DNA of 64,000 nt from Streptomyces sp. CBMA291 (GTDB lineage: Bacteria > Actinomycetota > Actinomycetes > Streptomycetales > Streptomycetaceae). Shown piece after piece: positions 10,404-19,025 of this stretch. The first letter of the stretch is position 1. Every line of letters begins with the position of its first letter. The DNA is taken from positions 124,001 through 188,000 of the forward strand of contig NZ_MSJP01000053.1 of the NCBI RefSeq assembly GCF_014596525.1, in the 5' to 3' direction. Position numbers and translations under genes: made by a program. A model generated the notes under the pieces. The model saw nothing but the letters and a program-made list of their open reading frames with translations. It had not been told where the DNA came from and ran no database searches.

Positions 10404-12152
10404 GTGCTCTTCGAGGTGTGGGCGCCGAACGCCCGTGAGCGGGTGACGCTGGAGCTGGAAGGCTCCCGGCACGACCTGGGCCGGGACGCCGAGCGGGCCG
10501 GCTGGTGGACGGGGGTCGCGCCCGCCCGGGACGGCGACCAGTACGGCTTCTCCCTCGACGGGGGCCCCGTCCTTCCCGACCCCCGCGCCCGGCGGCTGCC
10601 TTCGGGCCCCGAGGGGCTCGGCGCGGTCGTGGACCACTCGGCGTACGTCTGGCGGCACCCCGTCCCGAAGGTGCGGCTGCGCGGGTCCGTCCTGTACGAG
10701 CTGCACATCGGGACCTTCACCCCGGAGGGCACGCTCGACGCGGCGGCGGCCCGGCTCGGGGAGGTGGCGGGGCTCGGCATCACCCATGTGGAACTGATGC
10801 CGCTCTGCCCGTTCCCCGGGGTGCGGGGCTGGGGGTACGACGGGGTGGCGCCGTGGGCGGTGCACGAGCCGTACGGCGGTCCTGAGGCGCTGAAGCGGTT
10901 CGTGGACACGGCGCACGGGCTCGGCATGGGGGTGGTCCTGGACGTCGTCCACAACCATCTGGGCCCCTCGGGGAACCATCTGCCCGCCTTCGGGCCGTAC
11001 TTCACGGAGAGTCGCCCCACGCCGTGGGGTGCGGCGGTGAACCTGGACGCGCCGGGTTCGGACGAGGTCCGGGCGTACTTCCTGGGGAGCGCGCTGGCCT
11101 GGCTGCGGGACTACCGGATCGACGGGCTGCGCCTCGACGCGGTGCACGCGCTCGTGGACGGCCGGGCGTACCCCTTCCTCGAAGAGCTGTCGGCTTCCGT
11201 CGACGAGCTGGCCAGGGAGCAGGGGCGGCAGCACTTCCTGATCGCCGAGTCGGATCTGGCGGACCCGCGCACCACGACTCCGCGCGCGCTCGGCGGGACC
11301 GGGATCCACGCCCAGTGGAACGACGACTTCCATCACGCGCTGCACACCGCTCTGACCGGCGAGGACCAGGGCTATTACGCGGACTTCGCGCGGGCGCCGC
11401 TCGCGGCTCTGGCGAAGACCCTCACCCGGGTGTTCTTCCACGACGGCACGTATTCGACGCTCCGGGGGCGTCGGCACGGGCGGCCGGTGGACCGGGAGCG
11501 GACCCCCGCCCACCGTTTCCTGGGTTATGCGCAGAGCCACGACCAGATCGGCAACCGGGCCCTGGGCGACCGGCTCTCGGCGTCCCTCTCCCCCGGGCTG
11601 CTGGCCTGTGCGGCGGCCCTGGTCCTGACGGGGCCCTCGGTGCCGATGCTGTTCATGGGCGAGGAGTGGGGGGCCCGGACGCCCTGGCAGTACTTCACCG
11701 ATCACACCGATCCCGAGCTTGCCGAGGCCGTACGGCTCGGCAGGCGGCGGGAGTTCGCGGCGCACGGCTGGGACGGGGAGGTGCCCGATCCGCAGGACCC
11801 GGCGACCCGGGACCGTTCGGTGCTCGACCGGACGGAGCGGGAGCGGGACCCGCACCGGCGGCTCCTCGCCTGGCACCGGGAGCTGATCGCGCTGCGCCGC
11901 ACCCTGCCGGATCTGACGGACCCGGACCTGGCGGGGGTGCGGGTCGCCTTCGACGAGGAGGCCCGCTGGCTGGCCTTCCGGCGCGGGGTGCTGCGGGTGG
12001 CGGTGAACCTGGGCGCGCGGCCGGCCGGGGTCCCGATCGGTTCCAACGGCAGGGACCGGGTCCTCGCGGCGTGGGAGCCGGTGGGGAGCCCGGTCGGCGA
12101 CGGGGTGCTGCGACTGCCGGGCGAATCGGCGGTCGTCCTCACGGACGGCTGA
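10404..12152 (+). CDS. treZ: Malto-oligosyltrehalose trehalohydrolase (GH13)
   Basis: Releases trehalose from the malto-oligosyltrehalose made by TreY; cytoplasmic. The 582-residue protein begins FEVWAPNARERVTLELEG, the N-terminal beta-sandwich typical of TreZ, then the GH13 barrel: VVLDVVHNHLGPSGN (region I), nucleophile D245 in GLRLDAVHAL, acid/base E282 in LIAESDL, and QSHDQIGNRALG. The start is the GTG at 10404 behind GAGGGG; a longer frame from 10278 would add 42 unlikely residues. It completes the pathway with glgX and treY 5 kb upstream. That the three genes are separated by unrelated ones suggests insertion or rearrangement within an older operon. Confidence 0.95.
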   Translation: MLFEVWAPNARERVTLELEGSRHDLGRDAERAGWWTGVAPARDGDQYGFSLDGGPVLPDPRARRLPSGPEGLGAVVDHSAYVWRHPVPKVRLRGSVLYELHIGTFTPEGTLDAAAARLGEVAGLGITHVELMPLCPFPGVRGWGYDGVAPWAVHEPYGGPEALKRFVDTAHGLGMGVVLDVVHNHLGPSGNHLPAFGPYFTESRPTPWGAAVNLDAPGSDEVRAYFLGSALAWLRDYRIDGLRLDAVHALVDGRAYPFLEELSASVDELAREQGRQHFLIAESDLADPRTTTPRALGGTGIHAQWNDDFHHALHTALTGEDQGYYADFARAPLAALAKTLTRVFFHDGTYSTLRGRRHGRPVDRERTPAHRFLGYAQSHDQIGNRALGDRLSASLSPGLLACAAALVLTGPSVPMLFMGEEWGARTPWQYFTDHTDPELAEAVRLGRRREFAAHGWDGEVPDPQDPATRDRSVLDRTERERDPHRRLLAWHRELIALRRTLPDLTDPDLAGVRVAFDEEARWLAFRRGVLRVAVNLGARPAGVPIGSNGRDRVLAAWEPVGSPVGDGVLRLPGESAVVLTDG

Positions 12153-12251
12153 CGACCGGGCTCCCCACCGGCTCCCACGGGCGGCTGACGGGGCGGGTGG
12201 CCGGGCGCTACGGACGGGCGGTCACGGTCACCACGGGCGGCCGGTGGCCGG

Positions 12252-13394
12252 TCACTCGACGATCGCCATCTCGCGCGGGGTGTCGTTGAAGCGGCGGCCG
12301 GGCCCGTCCTCGGTGGCCGTCACGATGTCCTCGATGCGGACGCCGAACCGGCCGGGGAGATAGACGCCGGGCTCGATGGAGAAGCACATGCCGGGGACGA
12401 GGGGCAGTTCCTCGCCCTCGATCATGTAGGGCGGTTCGTGGGTGGTGACGCCGATGCCGTGGCCGGTGCGGTGAATGAAGTACTCGCCGTAGCCCGCGTC
12501 CGTGATGACCTTGCGGGCCGCCCGGTCGACGTCCTGGCAGGTCGCTCCGGGGCGGACCGCCTCGAACCCGGCTTGCTGGGCCTCCCGTACGAGGTCGTGG
12601 ACGCGCCGCTCCTCGTCGGTGGGTTCGCCGACGTGCACGGTCCGGGTGGTGTCGGAGCCGTAGCCGTGCTTGAGCCCGCCGAAGTCGAGGACGACCATGT
12701 CGCCGTGCTCGATGACCCGGTCCCCGGCCTCGTGGTGCGGGTTGGCGCCGTTGGGTCCCGAGCCGACGACGGTGAAGTCGACCTGGGAGTGGCCGAAGCG
12801 CAGGAGCAGCCCGGCGAGGTCGGCGGCGACGTCGGTCTCCTTGCGGCCCGCGAAGCGGACCTTGAGGATCTCGCCGTACGCCTGGTCGGCGGCGGCTCCG
12901 GCGGCGGCGATCCTGGCCAGTTCGTGGGCGTCCTTGACGGCCCTGAGCATCGGCAGGGCCTCGGTGAGGGAGACGTACGAGGTGCCGGGCAGGGCCTGCT
13001 GGAGGCCGAGGAGGTGCAGGGCCCAGGCGTTGTCGCTGACGCCGAAGCGGCCGTCGACGTCGAGCAGCGGGGCGGTGACCGCGTACGGGTCCTTGCCGTC
13101 GGTCCAGTCGCGGAGGGTGAGGGCGGCGGCGCCCGCGGCCTTCTCCGCGTCGGGCGCCTCCAGGGTGGGGACGACGAGGACGGGTTCCTGACCTGCGGCG
13201 AGGACGAGGACGGTGAGCCGCTCGGTGATCGCGGTGGGCTGGTAGCCGGTGAGGTAGACGAGGTCGGGGCCGGGGGCCACGAGGACACCCGCGAGCCCGG
13301 CGTCGGCGGCGGACTCGGCGGCGCGGGTCATCCGGGCGCGGTAGTCGTCGGCGGTGAAGGGCACGACCGTGTCGGTGGGCTGGCTGCTCGGCAT
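12252..13394 (-). CDS. M24-family Xaa-Pro aminopeptidase/dipeptidase
   Basis: Cytoplasmic metallopeptidase of the pita-bread fold, cleaving peptide bonds next to proline. The 380-residue protein has an N-terminal creatinase-like domain (LVYLTGYQPTAITERL) and a C-terminal M24 domain with the metal ligands in order: VVLDFGG and GSDTTRT (two Asp), HRTGHGIG and HEPP (His), SIEPGVY (Glu) and RIEDIV (Glu). The start at 13394 is set by a strong AAGGAG seven bases upstream; a frame extending to 13457 would add Gln/Ala repeats (AEQAEQAEQ) and lacks an RBS. The closest functional description is PepP/PepQ-like; substrate not predicted further. Confidence 0.9.
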   Translation of the reverse strand: MPSSQPTDTVVPFTADDYRARMTRAAESAADAGLAGVLVAPGPDLVYLTGYQPTAITERLTVLVLAAGQEPVLVVPTLEAPDAEKAAGAAALTLRDWTDGKDPYAVTAPLLDVDGRFGVSDNAWALHLLGLQQALPGTSYVSLTEALPMLRAVKDAHELARIAAAGAAADQAYGEILKVRFAGRKETDVAADLAGLLLRFGHSQVDFTVVGSGPNGANPHHEAGDRVIEHGDMVVLDFGGLKHGYGSDTTRTVHVGEPTDEERRVHDLVREAQQAGFEAVRPGATCQDVDRAARKVITDAGYGEYFIHRTGHGIGVTTHEPPYMIEGEELPLVPGMCFSIEPGVYLPGRFGVRIEDIVTATEDGPGRRFNDTPREMAIVE

Positions 13395-13488
13395 GAGGGG
13401 CTCCTTCTCGGCGTCCGCGGCCTGCTCGGCCTGCTCGGCCTGCTCGTCGTACAGCATCCTGCCCGGGGCCGTCGGCCGACGCGACCGC

Positions 13489-14448
13489 TCAGCGCCGGTC
13501 CGGTCCCTGGAGGATGAGCCGTTCCAGGAGGTCCTGGAAGTCGTCGCCGACGACGATCCGCAGGTCTCCCCGCTCCTCGTCGTGCTCGCTGAGCTGGGTG
13601 AGGGTGCCGCCGCGCCACCAGAAGACGTAGGGGCTGATGGCGCCCGGGGTGTCCTCGTATCCGGAGGCGGCGAAGGAGGCCATCGCGCCGAGGGCGGGGA
13701 TGATCGAGGTGTCCCGGATCGGGTGGAAGGCCAGCTGGTGCCGGAAGGGCAGGGCGACCAGGGCGCCGTGTTCGCCGAGCGGCGCTCCGGTGACCCGGCG
13801 GGCGACGCCGTCGAGGTCGAGGACGCGGCTCGCGGTGTAGAAGGAGTCGCCGAGGATGACCTCGAAGGTCATGCCGTCGGCGTCGCGGACGGTCTCGTGT
13901 TCCTCGACGGGCAGTCCGCGCAGGTTGCTCAGGGCCCGGTCGCGGAGCTGGGCGTGGCTGCCGAGCCGGTCGAGCGCCTCGTCGGTGAGCATCATGACGC
14001 TCTCGGGGAGGTCGAGGGCGAGGACTTCCCAGAGCCCGGGGGCGACGGCTCGCGCGTAGCCGAAGGCGGAGGCGTCGATGCCCTCGCCGCTGACGACCCG
14101 GGGGTAGAGCTGGGAGCGGATCTGCTCGGGCGGCAGGGTGTCGAGCGCGGAGGGGCCGTCCATGGCGCGGACGACGAGGCCGATGTGCCGGTCGATGGTG
14201 GCGGGCCAGACGCGGGGGCCGCGCCGGTCCTGGTGGCAGACGGCGGCGAGGTTGGCGAGGCCGAAGCGGCGGCCCTTGTCGTCGACGACGTGGTCGGCGT
14301 AGACGGTGACTTCGAGGCCGAGTTCGGCGAAGGTCTCGCGGACCCGGCCCCGGAAGAGCGCGGCCTCGCGCTGCGAGAAGTATCCGAACCCGGGGTCCCT
14401 CGGCGCGTCCTCGCCGTCCCGTCTGGGTCCTCGCCGCAGCCACCCCAC
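13489..14448 (-). CDS. Conserved hypothetical protein, DUF1444-like layout
   Basis: I do not recognise a function. The 319-residue protein is soluble, with no signal peptide or membrane span. A segment on quantities and dates of expression is absent; instead it shows alternating beta/alpha character (LEVTVYADHVVDD, GLVVRAMDG, EVILGDSFYTASRVLDLD). The C-terminal part has YVFWWRGG followed by an acidic end. The arrangement recalls YtpQ/DUF1444 proteins, though this is an impression. It lies upstream of the peptidase on the same strand with a 94-base gap, so the two may be cotranscribed. Confidence 0.75.
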   Translation of the reverse strand: MGWLRRGPRRDGEDAPRDPGFGYFSQREAALFRGRVRETFAELGLEVTVYADHVVDDKGRRFGLANLAAVCHQDRRGPRVWPATIDRHIGLVVRAMDGPSALDTLPPEQIRSQLYPRVVSGEGIDASAFGYARAVAPGLWEVLALDLPESVMMLTDEALDRLGSHAQLRDRALSNLRGLPVEEHETVRDADGMTFEVILGDSFYTASRVLDLDGVARRVTGAPLGEHGALVALPFRHQLAFHPIRDTSIIPALGAMASFAASGYEDTPGAISPYVFWWRGGTLTQLSEHDEERGDLRIVVGDDFQDLLERLILQGPDRR

Positions 14449-14553
14449 GCCAGCCCGCCTTCCGTCGCCGTTGCGCCCCCAGGGTAGCGACTGCGGGTGT
14501 CGGCACCTGGACCGTCGGGTGAACTCGCCCGCCCGGCCGGTCCCGCCTCGGTC

Positions 14554-15435
14554 TCAGCCGGTGAGACGGGCGGCGAACGCGGCGAGCGGACCCGGCGGCT
14601 CCGGCCGTCCGGAGCCCAGGAGGAGCAGTTCGGTGCGGTGGACGAGCCGGGGCGCGGTCAGCGGGACGGCGGTGGCGCCGGGGACCGGACCGGTCAGCGG
14701 CAGGGGCAGCAGCACGAGGCCGTGTCCGGCGGCGGCGAGGGCGGCGAGGGCCCGGGTGTCGGTGCCCTCGTAGCGCAGGGCGGTGCGGAAGCCGTGTCCC
14801 GCGGGGCCGCCGTGCATCTCCCGCAGCCGGTCGAGGGGGATGCCCGCGGCGGGCGCGTCGAGCCAGCGGGCGTCGACGAGGTCGTCGAGGCGGAGCCCGG
14901 GGCGTCCGGCGAGCGGGTGGTGGGCGGGCAGGACGACGGCCAGCGGTTCCTCGGCGACGCCGGTCGCGGTGAGCGGGGCGACGTCGGGGAGCCTCAGCGG
15001 GTCGCTGGGGGCGGCGACGCCGTCGACGAGCCCGGCGTCCGCCGCGCCGGTGGCGACGGCGGCGACGACCCGTTCCCTGGGCCGGGCGGTGAGGGTGACG
15101 CCGTCGGCGGGGAGGGCGGCGAGGGCACGGGGGTGGAGGGCGAGCGGGGAGGCGGCGACGCGCAGGGTGGCGCGGGGCGCGGCGGCGAACCGTCCGAGTG
15201 CCGCGCGGGCCGCGTCGATCCGGAGCAGCAGCGGCCCGGCGTGTTCGAGGAGGCGTTCCCCTGCGGGGGTGGGGGCGACGGGCCGCCGGGTGAGCAGCGG
15301 CAGCGCGAGGTCGGTCTCCAGGGCGGCGATGTGCTGGGAGACGGCGGACTGGGTGTAGCCGAGGGCGCGGGCGGCTTCGGAGAAGGAGCCGAGGCGGGTG
15401 ACGGTGACGAAGGTGCGCAGGAGGTGCGGGTCCAT
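14554..15435 (-). CDS. LysR-family transcriptional regulator
   Basis: The 293-residue protein has the N-terminal winged helix-turn-helix (HLLRTFVTVTRLGSFSEAAR, then TQSAVSQHIAALE) and a C-terminal periplasmic-binding-like effector domain. Its recognition helix and linker are typical of LTTRs. It lies 14 bases downstream of a TPR gene on the same strand, so the two are probably cotranscribed. LTTRs usually control a divergent neighbour, but here the adjacent upstream gene is co-directional, so the target is unclear. Confidence 0.9.
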   Translation of the reverse strand: MDPHLLRTFVTVTRLGSFSEAARALGYTQSAVSQHIAALETDLALPLLTRRPVAPTPAGERLLEHAGPLLLRIDAARAALGRFAAAPRATLRVAASPLALHPRALAALPADGVTLTARPRERVVAAVATGAADAGLVDGVAAPSDPLRLPDVAPLTATGVAEEPLAVVLPAHHPLAGRPGLRLDDLVDARWLDAPAAGIPLDRLREMHGGPAGHGFRTALRYEGTDTRALAALAAAGHGLVLLPLPLTGPVPGATAVPLTAPRLVHRTELLLLGSGRPEPPGPLAAFAARLTG

Positions 15436-15449
15436 GAGGGGGCGGGGGG

Positions 15450-15977
15450 TCAGGCGCCGTCGGGGGCGGTGAGGAGGGCGCGGGCGTAGTGGGCGAGGGA
15501 GCGGTGGTAGCGGGGCAGGAGGGGGGCGAGGGCGCCGAGGGCGAGGGAGACGGCTTCGCGGTCGCGCCCGGTGTCGGCGAGGGCGAGGGCGAGGAAGGCG
15601 TCGACGGCTCCGGCGAGGGCGGTCTCCTCGGCGTCGAGCCGGTCGGCGGGGAGGCCGCGTTCGGCGGTGAGGAGTTCGACGGAGAGTTCGGGCCGGCCGA
15701 GGTTGCGCAGGCTGCTGGCGAGCTGGATGACGGCCCGGCGCCTGCGGAGCCCGGTGAGTCCCTGGTCGAGGGCGCGCCGGTAGAACCGGACGGCTTCCTC
15801 GGGCTGCCCGGTGGAGTCGTGGGCGGAGCCTCGCTCGAAGAGGGCGACGGGGTCGTCGGCGGACCGCTCGTCGGCGAGGGCGTCGATCCGGTCGCGGAAG
15901 TCGCCGGGCGCGCGGGCGTCGAGCGTCTCCCAGAGCGCGGCGAGCCGCTGCTCCCAGTCGTTCGGTTCCTGTGGCAT
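15450..15977 (-). CDS. Tetratricopeptide-repeat protein
   Basis: The 175-residue all-alpha protein contains at least two TPR-like helix pairs (ALFERGSAHDSTGQPEEAVRF; LALALADTGRDREAVSLALG), resembling the TPR_5 family. It probably acts as a protein-interaction scaffold. It is the first gene of a pair with the LysR regulator (14-base gap), an arrangement that recurs in actinomycetes in my recollection. Confidence 0.8.
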   Translation of the reverse strand: MPQEPNDWEQRLAALWETLDARAPGDFRDRIDALADERSADDPVALFERGSAHDSTGQPEEAVRFYRRALDQGLTGLRRRRAVIQLASSLRNLGRPELSVELLTAERGLPADRLDAEETALAGAVDAFLALALADTGRDREAVSLALGALAPLLPRYHRSLAHYARALLTAPDGA

Positions 15978-16095
15978 GGGGTTCCTGGGGTTTCTGGGGG
16001 CGGGGTGGCCGCTGGGCCGGTGACGGCGGTGTCGCCGACCGGCCGAAGCGGAGGTTCCGGACCGGCACGGTTCGGCCCGGACGGCGGGCTACGGT

Positions 16096-16136
16096 TCCGG
16101 TCAGGACGGGGGTGAGTCCGGTCAGGACGGGGGTGA
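16096..16136. repeat. 20-bp direct repeat in an intergenic region
   Basis: Two identical 20-mers (16096-16115 and 16117-16136) with a 21-base period lie between the divergent TPR gene and the small membrane-protein gene. Related CCGGACGG fragments surround them. Confidence 0.6.
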
Positions 16137-16268
16137 ATCCGACCCGGACGGACCGCGAGTCCGGCCCGGGTGGGTCACGGGTCCCCGGCCCGGATCAGGG
16201 GTTCCGGAGCGGGTCAGGCCGTCGGGCACGATGGTGATCCTTTACGGGACGACCCTTAGGTGAGCAGT

Positions 16269-16634
16269 ATGCACATCCGGTACCCCCAGCCCCTTTCCGA
16301 CCCGGCGGAGACCGGGCGCGGCAAGGGACTGCTCGTGCTCGCGATCGTCGAGACCACGCTGACGACGCTGCTGTCACTGGGCTGGATGGCACTGGCCCTG
16401 GCGATGTCCATGGAGGCGTACGACCGTGAGCCGGGCGATCCGGGGCGGCCGTCCGGACAGGGCGGGCTGGCTCTGCTCGCGCTCGGGGTGCTCGTCTCGG
16501 TCGGAGTGACCTGGCTGCTCAGGACCGTACGGAGGCCGGGCGTGCGGCCGGGCGTCTCCGGGGCCGTGGCCCTGCGGCTGCTCGCCGTGCTGACCCTTAC
16601 GGGGTTCCTCCTGGCCGATCTGCTCGACGGCTAG
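16269..16634 (+). CDS. Small three-span membrane protein
   Basis: Function unknown. The 121-residue protein has three hydrophobic segments: about residues 20-46 (LLVLAIVETTLTTLLSLGWM), 66-82 (LALLALGVLVSVGVTWLL) and 98-115 (LRLLAVLTLTGFLLADLL). A short charged loop separates the first two. I prefer the ATG at 16269, which has AGGTGAG six bases upstream, over a GTG at 16260 that overlaps that ribosome site. It is a single gene with no obvious partner. Confidence 0.6.
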   Translation: MHIRYPQPLSDPAETGRGKGLLVLAIVETTLTTLLSLGWMALALAMSMEAYDREPGDPGRPSGQGGLALLALGVLVSVGVTWLLRTVRRPGVRPGVSGAVALRLLAVLTLTGFLLADLLDG

Positions 16635-16733
16635 GGAGACCCGGCCGGGGAGGGACCACGGGCCACCCCGCAGGGCCGGACCTCGGGACCACGAGGCCCC
16701 GAGCCCCGAGCCCCAGGGACCCCCACATCAGCG

Positions 16734-16755
16734 TTCCTGATGCACGATGCAGGAA
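16734..16755. promoter_or_regulatory. Inverted repeat TTCCTG-N10-CAGGAA
   Basis: A perfect 6-bp inverted repeat with inner GCAC/GCAG near-symmetry lies 44 bases before the GATase-like gene. The local GC content dips. It could be an operator or a small hairpin in the leader. Confidence 0.3.
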
Positions 16756-16798
16756 TCATCGTTGGACGTGAACGAGGGGTCCGCCAAGGATGGAACCC

Positions 16799-17545
16799 AT
16801 GAACGACAGCGCGAACCCCTCCCCCGCCCGTACCCCCAGAATCGCCCTGATCGGCGACCGTTCCCCGCATGTCCGCTCCCATGTGCGGGTGCCCGTTCTC
16901 CTCGATGCCCTCGCCGAGCGGGACGGGCTCGTGCTCGACGCGTACTGGATTCCGACCGGCGACGCGGCGGAGCCGGGCACGGTGCGCGGTTTCGACGCGG
17001 TGTGGCTGCTGCCGGGGAGCCCGTACGCGAGCGAGACGGGCGTCCTGACGGCGGTCCGGACAGCCCGCGAGCACGGCATCCCGTTCCTCGGCACCTGTGG
17101 CGGCTTCCAGCACGCGCTCCTTGAGTACGCCCGGAACGTCTGCGGTCTGACGGGCGCGGCGCACGCCGAGAACGACCCTTCGGCCGCCGACGACGATCTG
17201 CTGATCGCCCCGCTCGCCTGTTCCCTCGTGGGCCATGAGGGGCTGGTCCGGGTCGCTCCCGGCTCCCTCGCGGAGCGGGCTCTCGGCGCGGAGCGCGGCA
17301 CCGAGCGCTACCACTGCGACTACGGGCCCGTGAGCAGCCGACTGGACGTCCTGCGGGCCCACGGGATGCGGTTCACGGGCGAGGACGAGGAGGGCGGGGT
17401 GCGGATCGCGGAACTCCCCGGCCATCCCTTCTTCCTTGCCACCCTGTTCCAGCCGGAACTGGCGGGCGACGGCAGCGACCCGCACCCGATGATCCGGGCA
17501 CTCGCGGCGGCGGCGACGGAACACGCGGAGGAGTCCCGGGGATAA
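16799..17545 (+). CDS. Class I glutamine amidotransferase-like protein (CTP synthase C-terminal-related)
   Basis: The 248-residue protein matches the fold of the CTP-synthase glutaminase domain: IALIGDR at the N-terminus, GFDAVWLLPGSPYAS, and the nucleophile elbow FLGTCGGFQHALLEYAR with Cys100. The third motif, normally HPE, reads FQPE here (Gln218, Glu220), so the catalytic His is missing. This matches a family described as CTP synthase C-terminal region-related (seleno)proteins, in which a Sec may replace the Cys; this copy has an ordinary Cys. It has no synthase domain and no acceptor enzyme next to it, so normal glutaminase activity is doubtful. The ATG at 16799 has AAGGA nine bases upstream; an ATG at 16790 overlaps it. 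Confidence 0.75.
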   Translation: MNDSANPSPARTPRIALIGDRSPHVRSHVRVPVLLDALAERDGLVLDAYWIPTGDAAEPGTVRGFDAVWLLPGSPYASETGVLTAVRTAREHGIPFLGTCGGFQHALLEYARNVCGLTGAAHAENDPSAADDDLLIAPLACSLVGHEGLVRVAPGSLAERALGAERGTERYHCDYGPVSSRLDVLRAHGMRFTGEDEEGGVRIAELPGHPFFLATLFQPELAGDGSDPHPMIRALAAAATEHAEESRG

Positions 17546-17643
17546 CGGGGACCGGGCGCAGCGGGGAGCGCGGGGCCCAGGGCCCGGCCGCTTCGAGGAG
17601 CCGGACACCGCGCACACCCGGCAAGCTCCGAAAGCGACCGCCC

Positions 17644-17762
17644 CGGCTCCCGGCTCCCGGCTCCCGGCTCCCGGCTCCCGGCTCCCGGCTCCCGGCTCCC
17701 GGCTCCCGGCGACTGTCTCCCGGCGACTGTCTCCCGGTGGCTGTCTCCCGGTGGCTGTCTCC
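17644..17762. repeat. Nine 7-bp plus four 14-bp tandem repeats at a stop codon
   Basis: Nine copies of CGGCTCC (17644-17706) run directly into four copies of a related 14-mer, CGGCGACTGTCTCC twice then CGGTGGCTGTCTCC twice (17707-17762). The last base of the array is the first base of the kinase stop codon on the minus strand. The 14-mer looks like a doubled, diverged 7-mer. This is likely to vary in copy number between strains. Confidence 0.85.
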
Positions 17763-18424
17763 TAGCCCATCGGGATCACCCGGTGGGCGCGGCCCCTCCC
17801 CCGGGCGATCAGCCGGGTGTTGGCTTCGTCGGAGTCGTGGACCCAGCGCTCGGCGTGGGCGTGGTCCTTGCCGAAGCGGATGTGCCGGGCGACGAGCCGG
17901 GGGACGCGGACGCGGGCGTCCAGGTCCAGATACCAGGCTTCGTCGAGGAGGGGCAGGATCCGCGCCCAGGGGCCCTCGTCGTGGAGGAGGTAGTTGCCCT
18001 CCGTCACGACCAGCGGGATCCCGGGAGGTACGGGGACCGACCCGGCGATCGGTTCTTCGAGGGAGCGGTCGAAGGCGGGGGCGTAGACCGTGACGCCGGG
18101 TTCGGGGGTGCGCAGGCGGGTGAGGAGGGCCGCGTACCCGGCGGCGTCGAAGGTGTCGGGGGCGCCTTTCCGGCCGGCCCTGCCGAGGCGTTCCAGTTCG
18201 GCTCCGGCGAGGTGGAAGCCGTCCATGGGGACGAGGACGGCGAGCCCGTCGAGCCGGTCGACGAGCCGTTCGGCGAGGGTGGACTTCCCGGAGCCGGGCG
18301 CTCCGGCGATCCCGAGCAGCCGCCGCCGGACGGGTCCCGGTCCGGTGCCGGGCCCCCCGGGGGCCGGAACTCCCGCGAGCCCTCGCCCCGCCTCGACGAG
18401 GGCTTCGAACAACCGCGCTTCCAT
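17762..18424 (-). CDS. Uridine kinase-like nucleoside/sugar kinase
   Basis: The 220-residue P-loop protein has Walker A GAPGSGKST (residues about 38-46), PMDGFHL as in uridine kinase/pantothenate kinase relatives, and VVTEGNYLL followed by a lid with ARHIRFGKD. These fit the small uridine-kinase-like group (YggC/fructose kinase-like) whose real substrate varies. The start ATG at 18424 follows a weak GAGAAT. It is divergent from a VOC gene 66 bases away. A tandem repeat begins at its stop codon. Confidence 0.8.
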   Translation of the reverse strand: MEARLFEALVEAGRGLAGVPAPGGPGTGPGPVRRRLLGIAGAPGSGKSTLAERLVDRLDGLAVLVPMDGFHLAGAELERLGRAGRKGAPDTFDAAGYAALLTRLRTPEPGVTVYAPAFDRSLEEPIAGSVPVPPGIPLVVTEGNYLLHDEGPWARILPLLDEAWYLDLDARVRVPRLVARHIRFGKDHAHAERWVHDSDEANTRLIARGRGRAHRVIPMG

Positions 18425-18490
18425 GTCCGTATTCTCGCACCGGCAGGGCCGGTTGACGCGGGTAGATTCCCGCGTACTACGTTGACCTCC

Positions 18491-18910
18491 ATGTCGTCCA
18501 TCGCACTCGTCACCCTCGTCGTCCGTGACTACGACGAGGCCGTCGCCTTCTACACCGACGCCCTCGGATTCGAGCTCGTCGAGGACACCGACCGGGGCGG
18601 TGGCAGGCGCTGGGTCGTCGTCCGCCCGCCCCACGCGGCGGGGGTCGGCGGCATCGGGAACGCGGGGCTCCTCCTCGCCCGTGCCAAGAACGAGGCCGAG
18701 GAGGCGGCGGTCGGCAACCAGGCGGGCGGCCGGGTCGGCTTCTTCCTGCACACCGAGGACTTCACGCGCGACCACGCCCGGATGACGGCGGCGGGCGTGA
18801 CGTTCCTGGAGGAGCCGCGCCATGAACCGTACGGTTCCGTCGCCGTCTTCGAGGACCTGTACGGCAACCGCTGGGATCTGCTCCAGCCCGCCGACGACGA
18901 TCCGGTGTGA
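18491..18910 (+). CDS. VOC (glyoxalase/bleomycin-resistance fold) protein
   Basis: The 139-residue protein shows the paired beta-alpha-beta-beta-beta modules of the vicinal oxygen chelate fold: VTLVVRDYDEAVAFYTDALGF at the start and GSVAVFEDLYGNRWDLLQ at the end. The likely metal ligands are a Glu near the end of each module and a His in the middle, but no specific reaction can be read. The gene is 66 bases from the divergent kinase. A hairpin follows its stop. Confidence 0.85.
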   Translation: MSSIALVTLVVRDYDEAVAFYTDALGFELVEDTDRGGGRRWVVVRPPHAAGVGGIGNAGLLLARAKNEAEEAAVGNQAGGRVGFFLHTEDFTRDHARMTAAGVTFLEEPRHEPYGSVAVFEDLYGNRWDLLQPADDDPV

Positions 18911-18918
18911 CGCCGCCC

Positions 18919-18954
18919 GGTCCGCCGCCGGGCGGCACCCGGTGCCCGGCGGAC
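18919..18954 (+). terminator. Probable hairpin terminator after the VOC gene
   Basis: GGTCCGCCG(ccg)GGC pairs with GCCCGGCGGACC around a GC-rich loop, with a three-base bulge. It begins nine bases after the VOC stop. Confidence 0.45.
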
Positions 18955-19025
18955 CCTGTGTCAGGATGCGGCTGCCGAGCCCCGTCCCGGGGCCGGTGCC
19001 GTACGACACCAGGAGCGCGGACCAG

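Noticed and set aside
17644..17762. CRISPR array
   Set aside because: Units are 7 and 14 bp without spacers and there are no cas genes.
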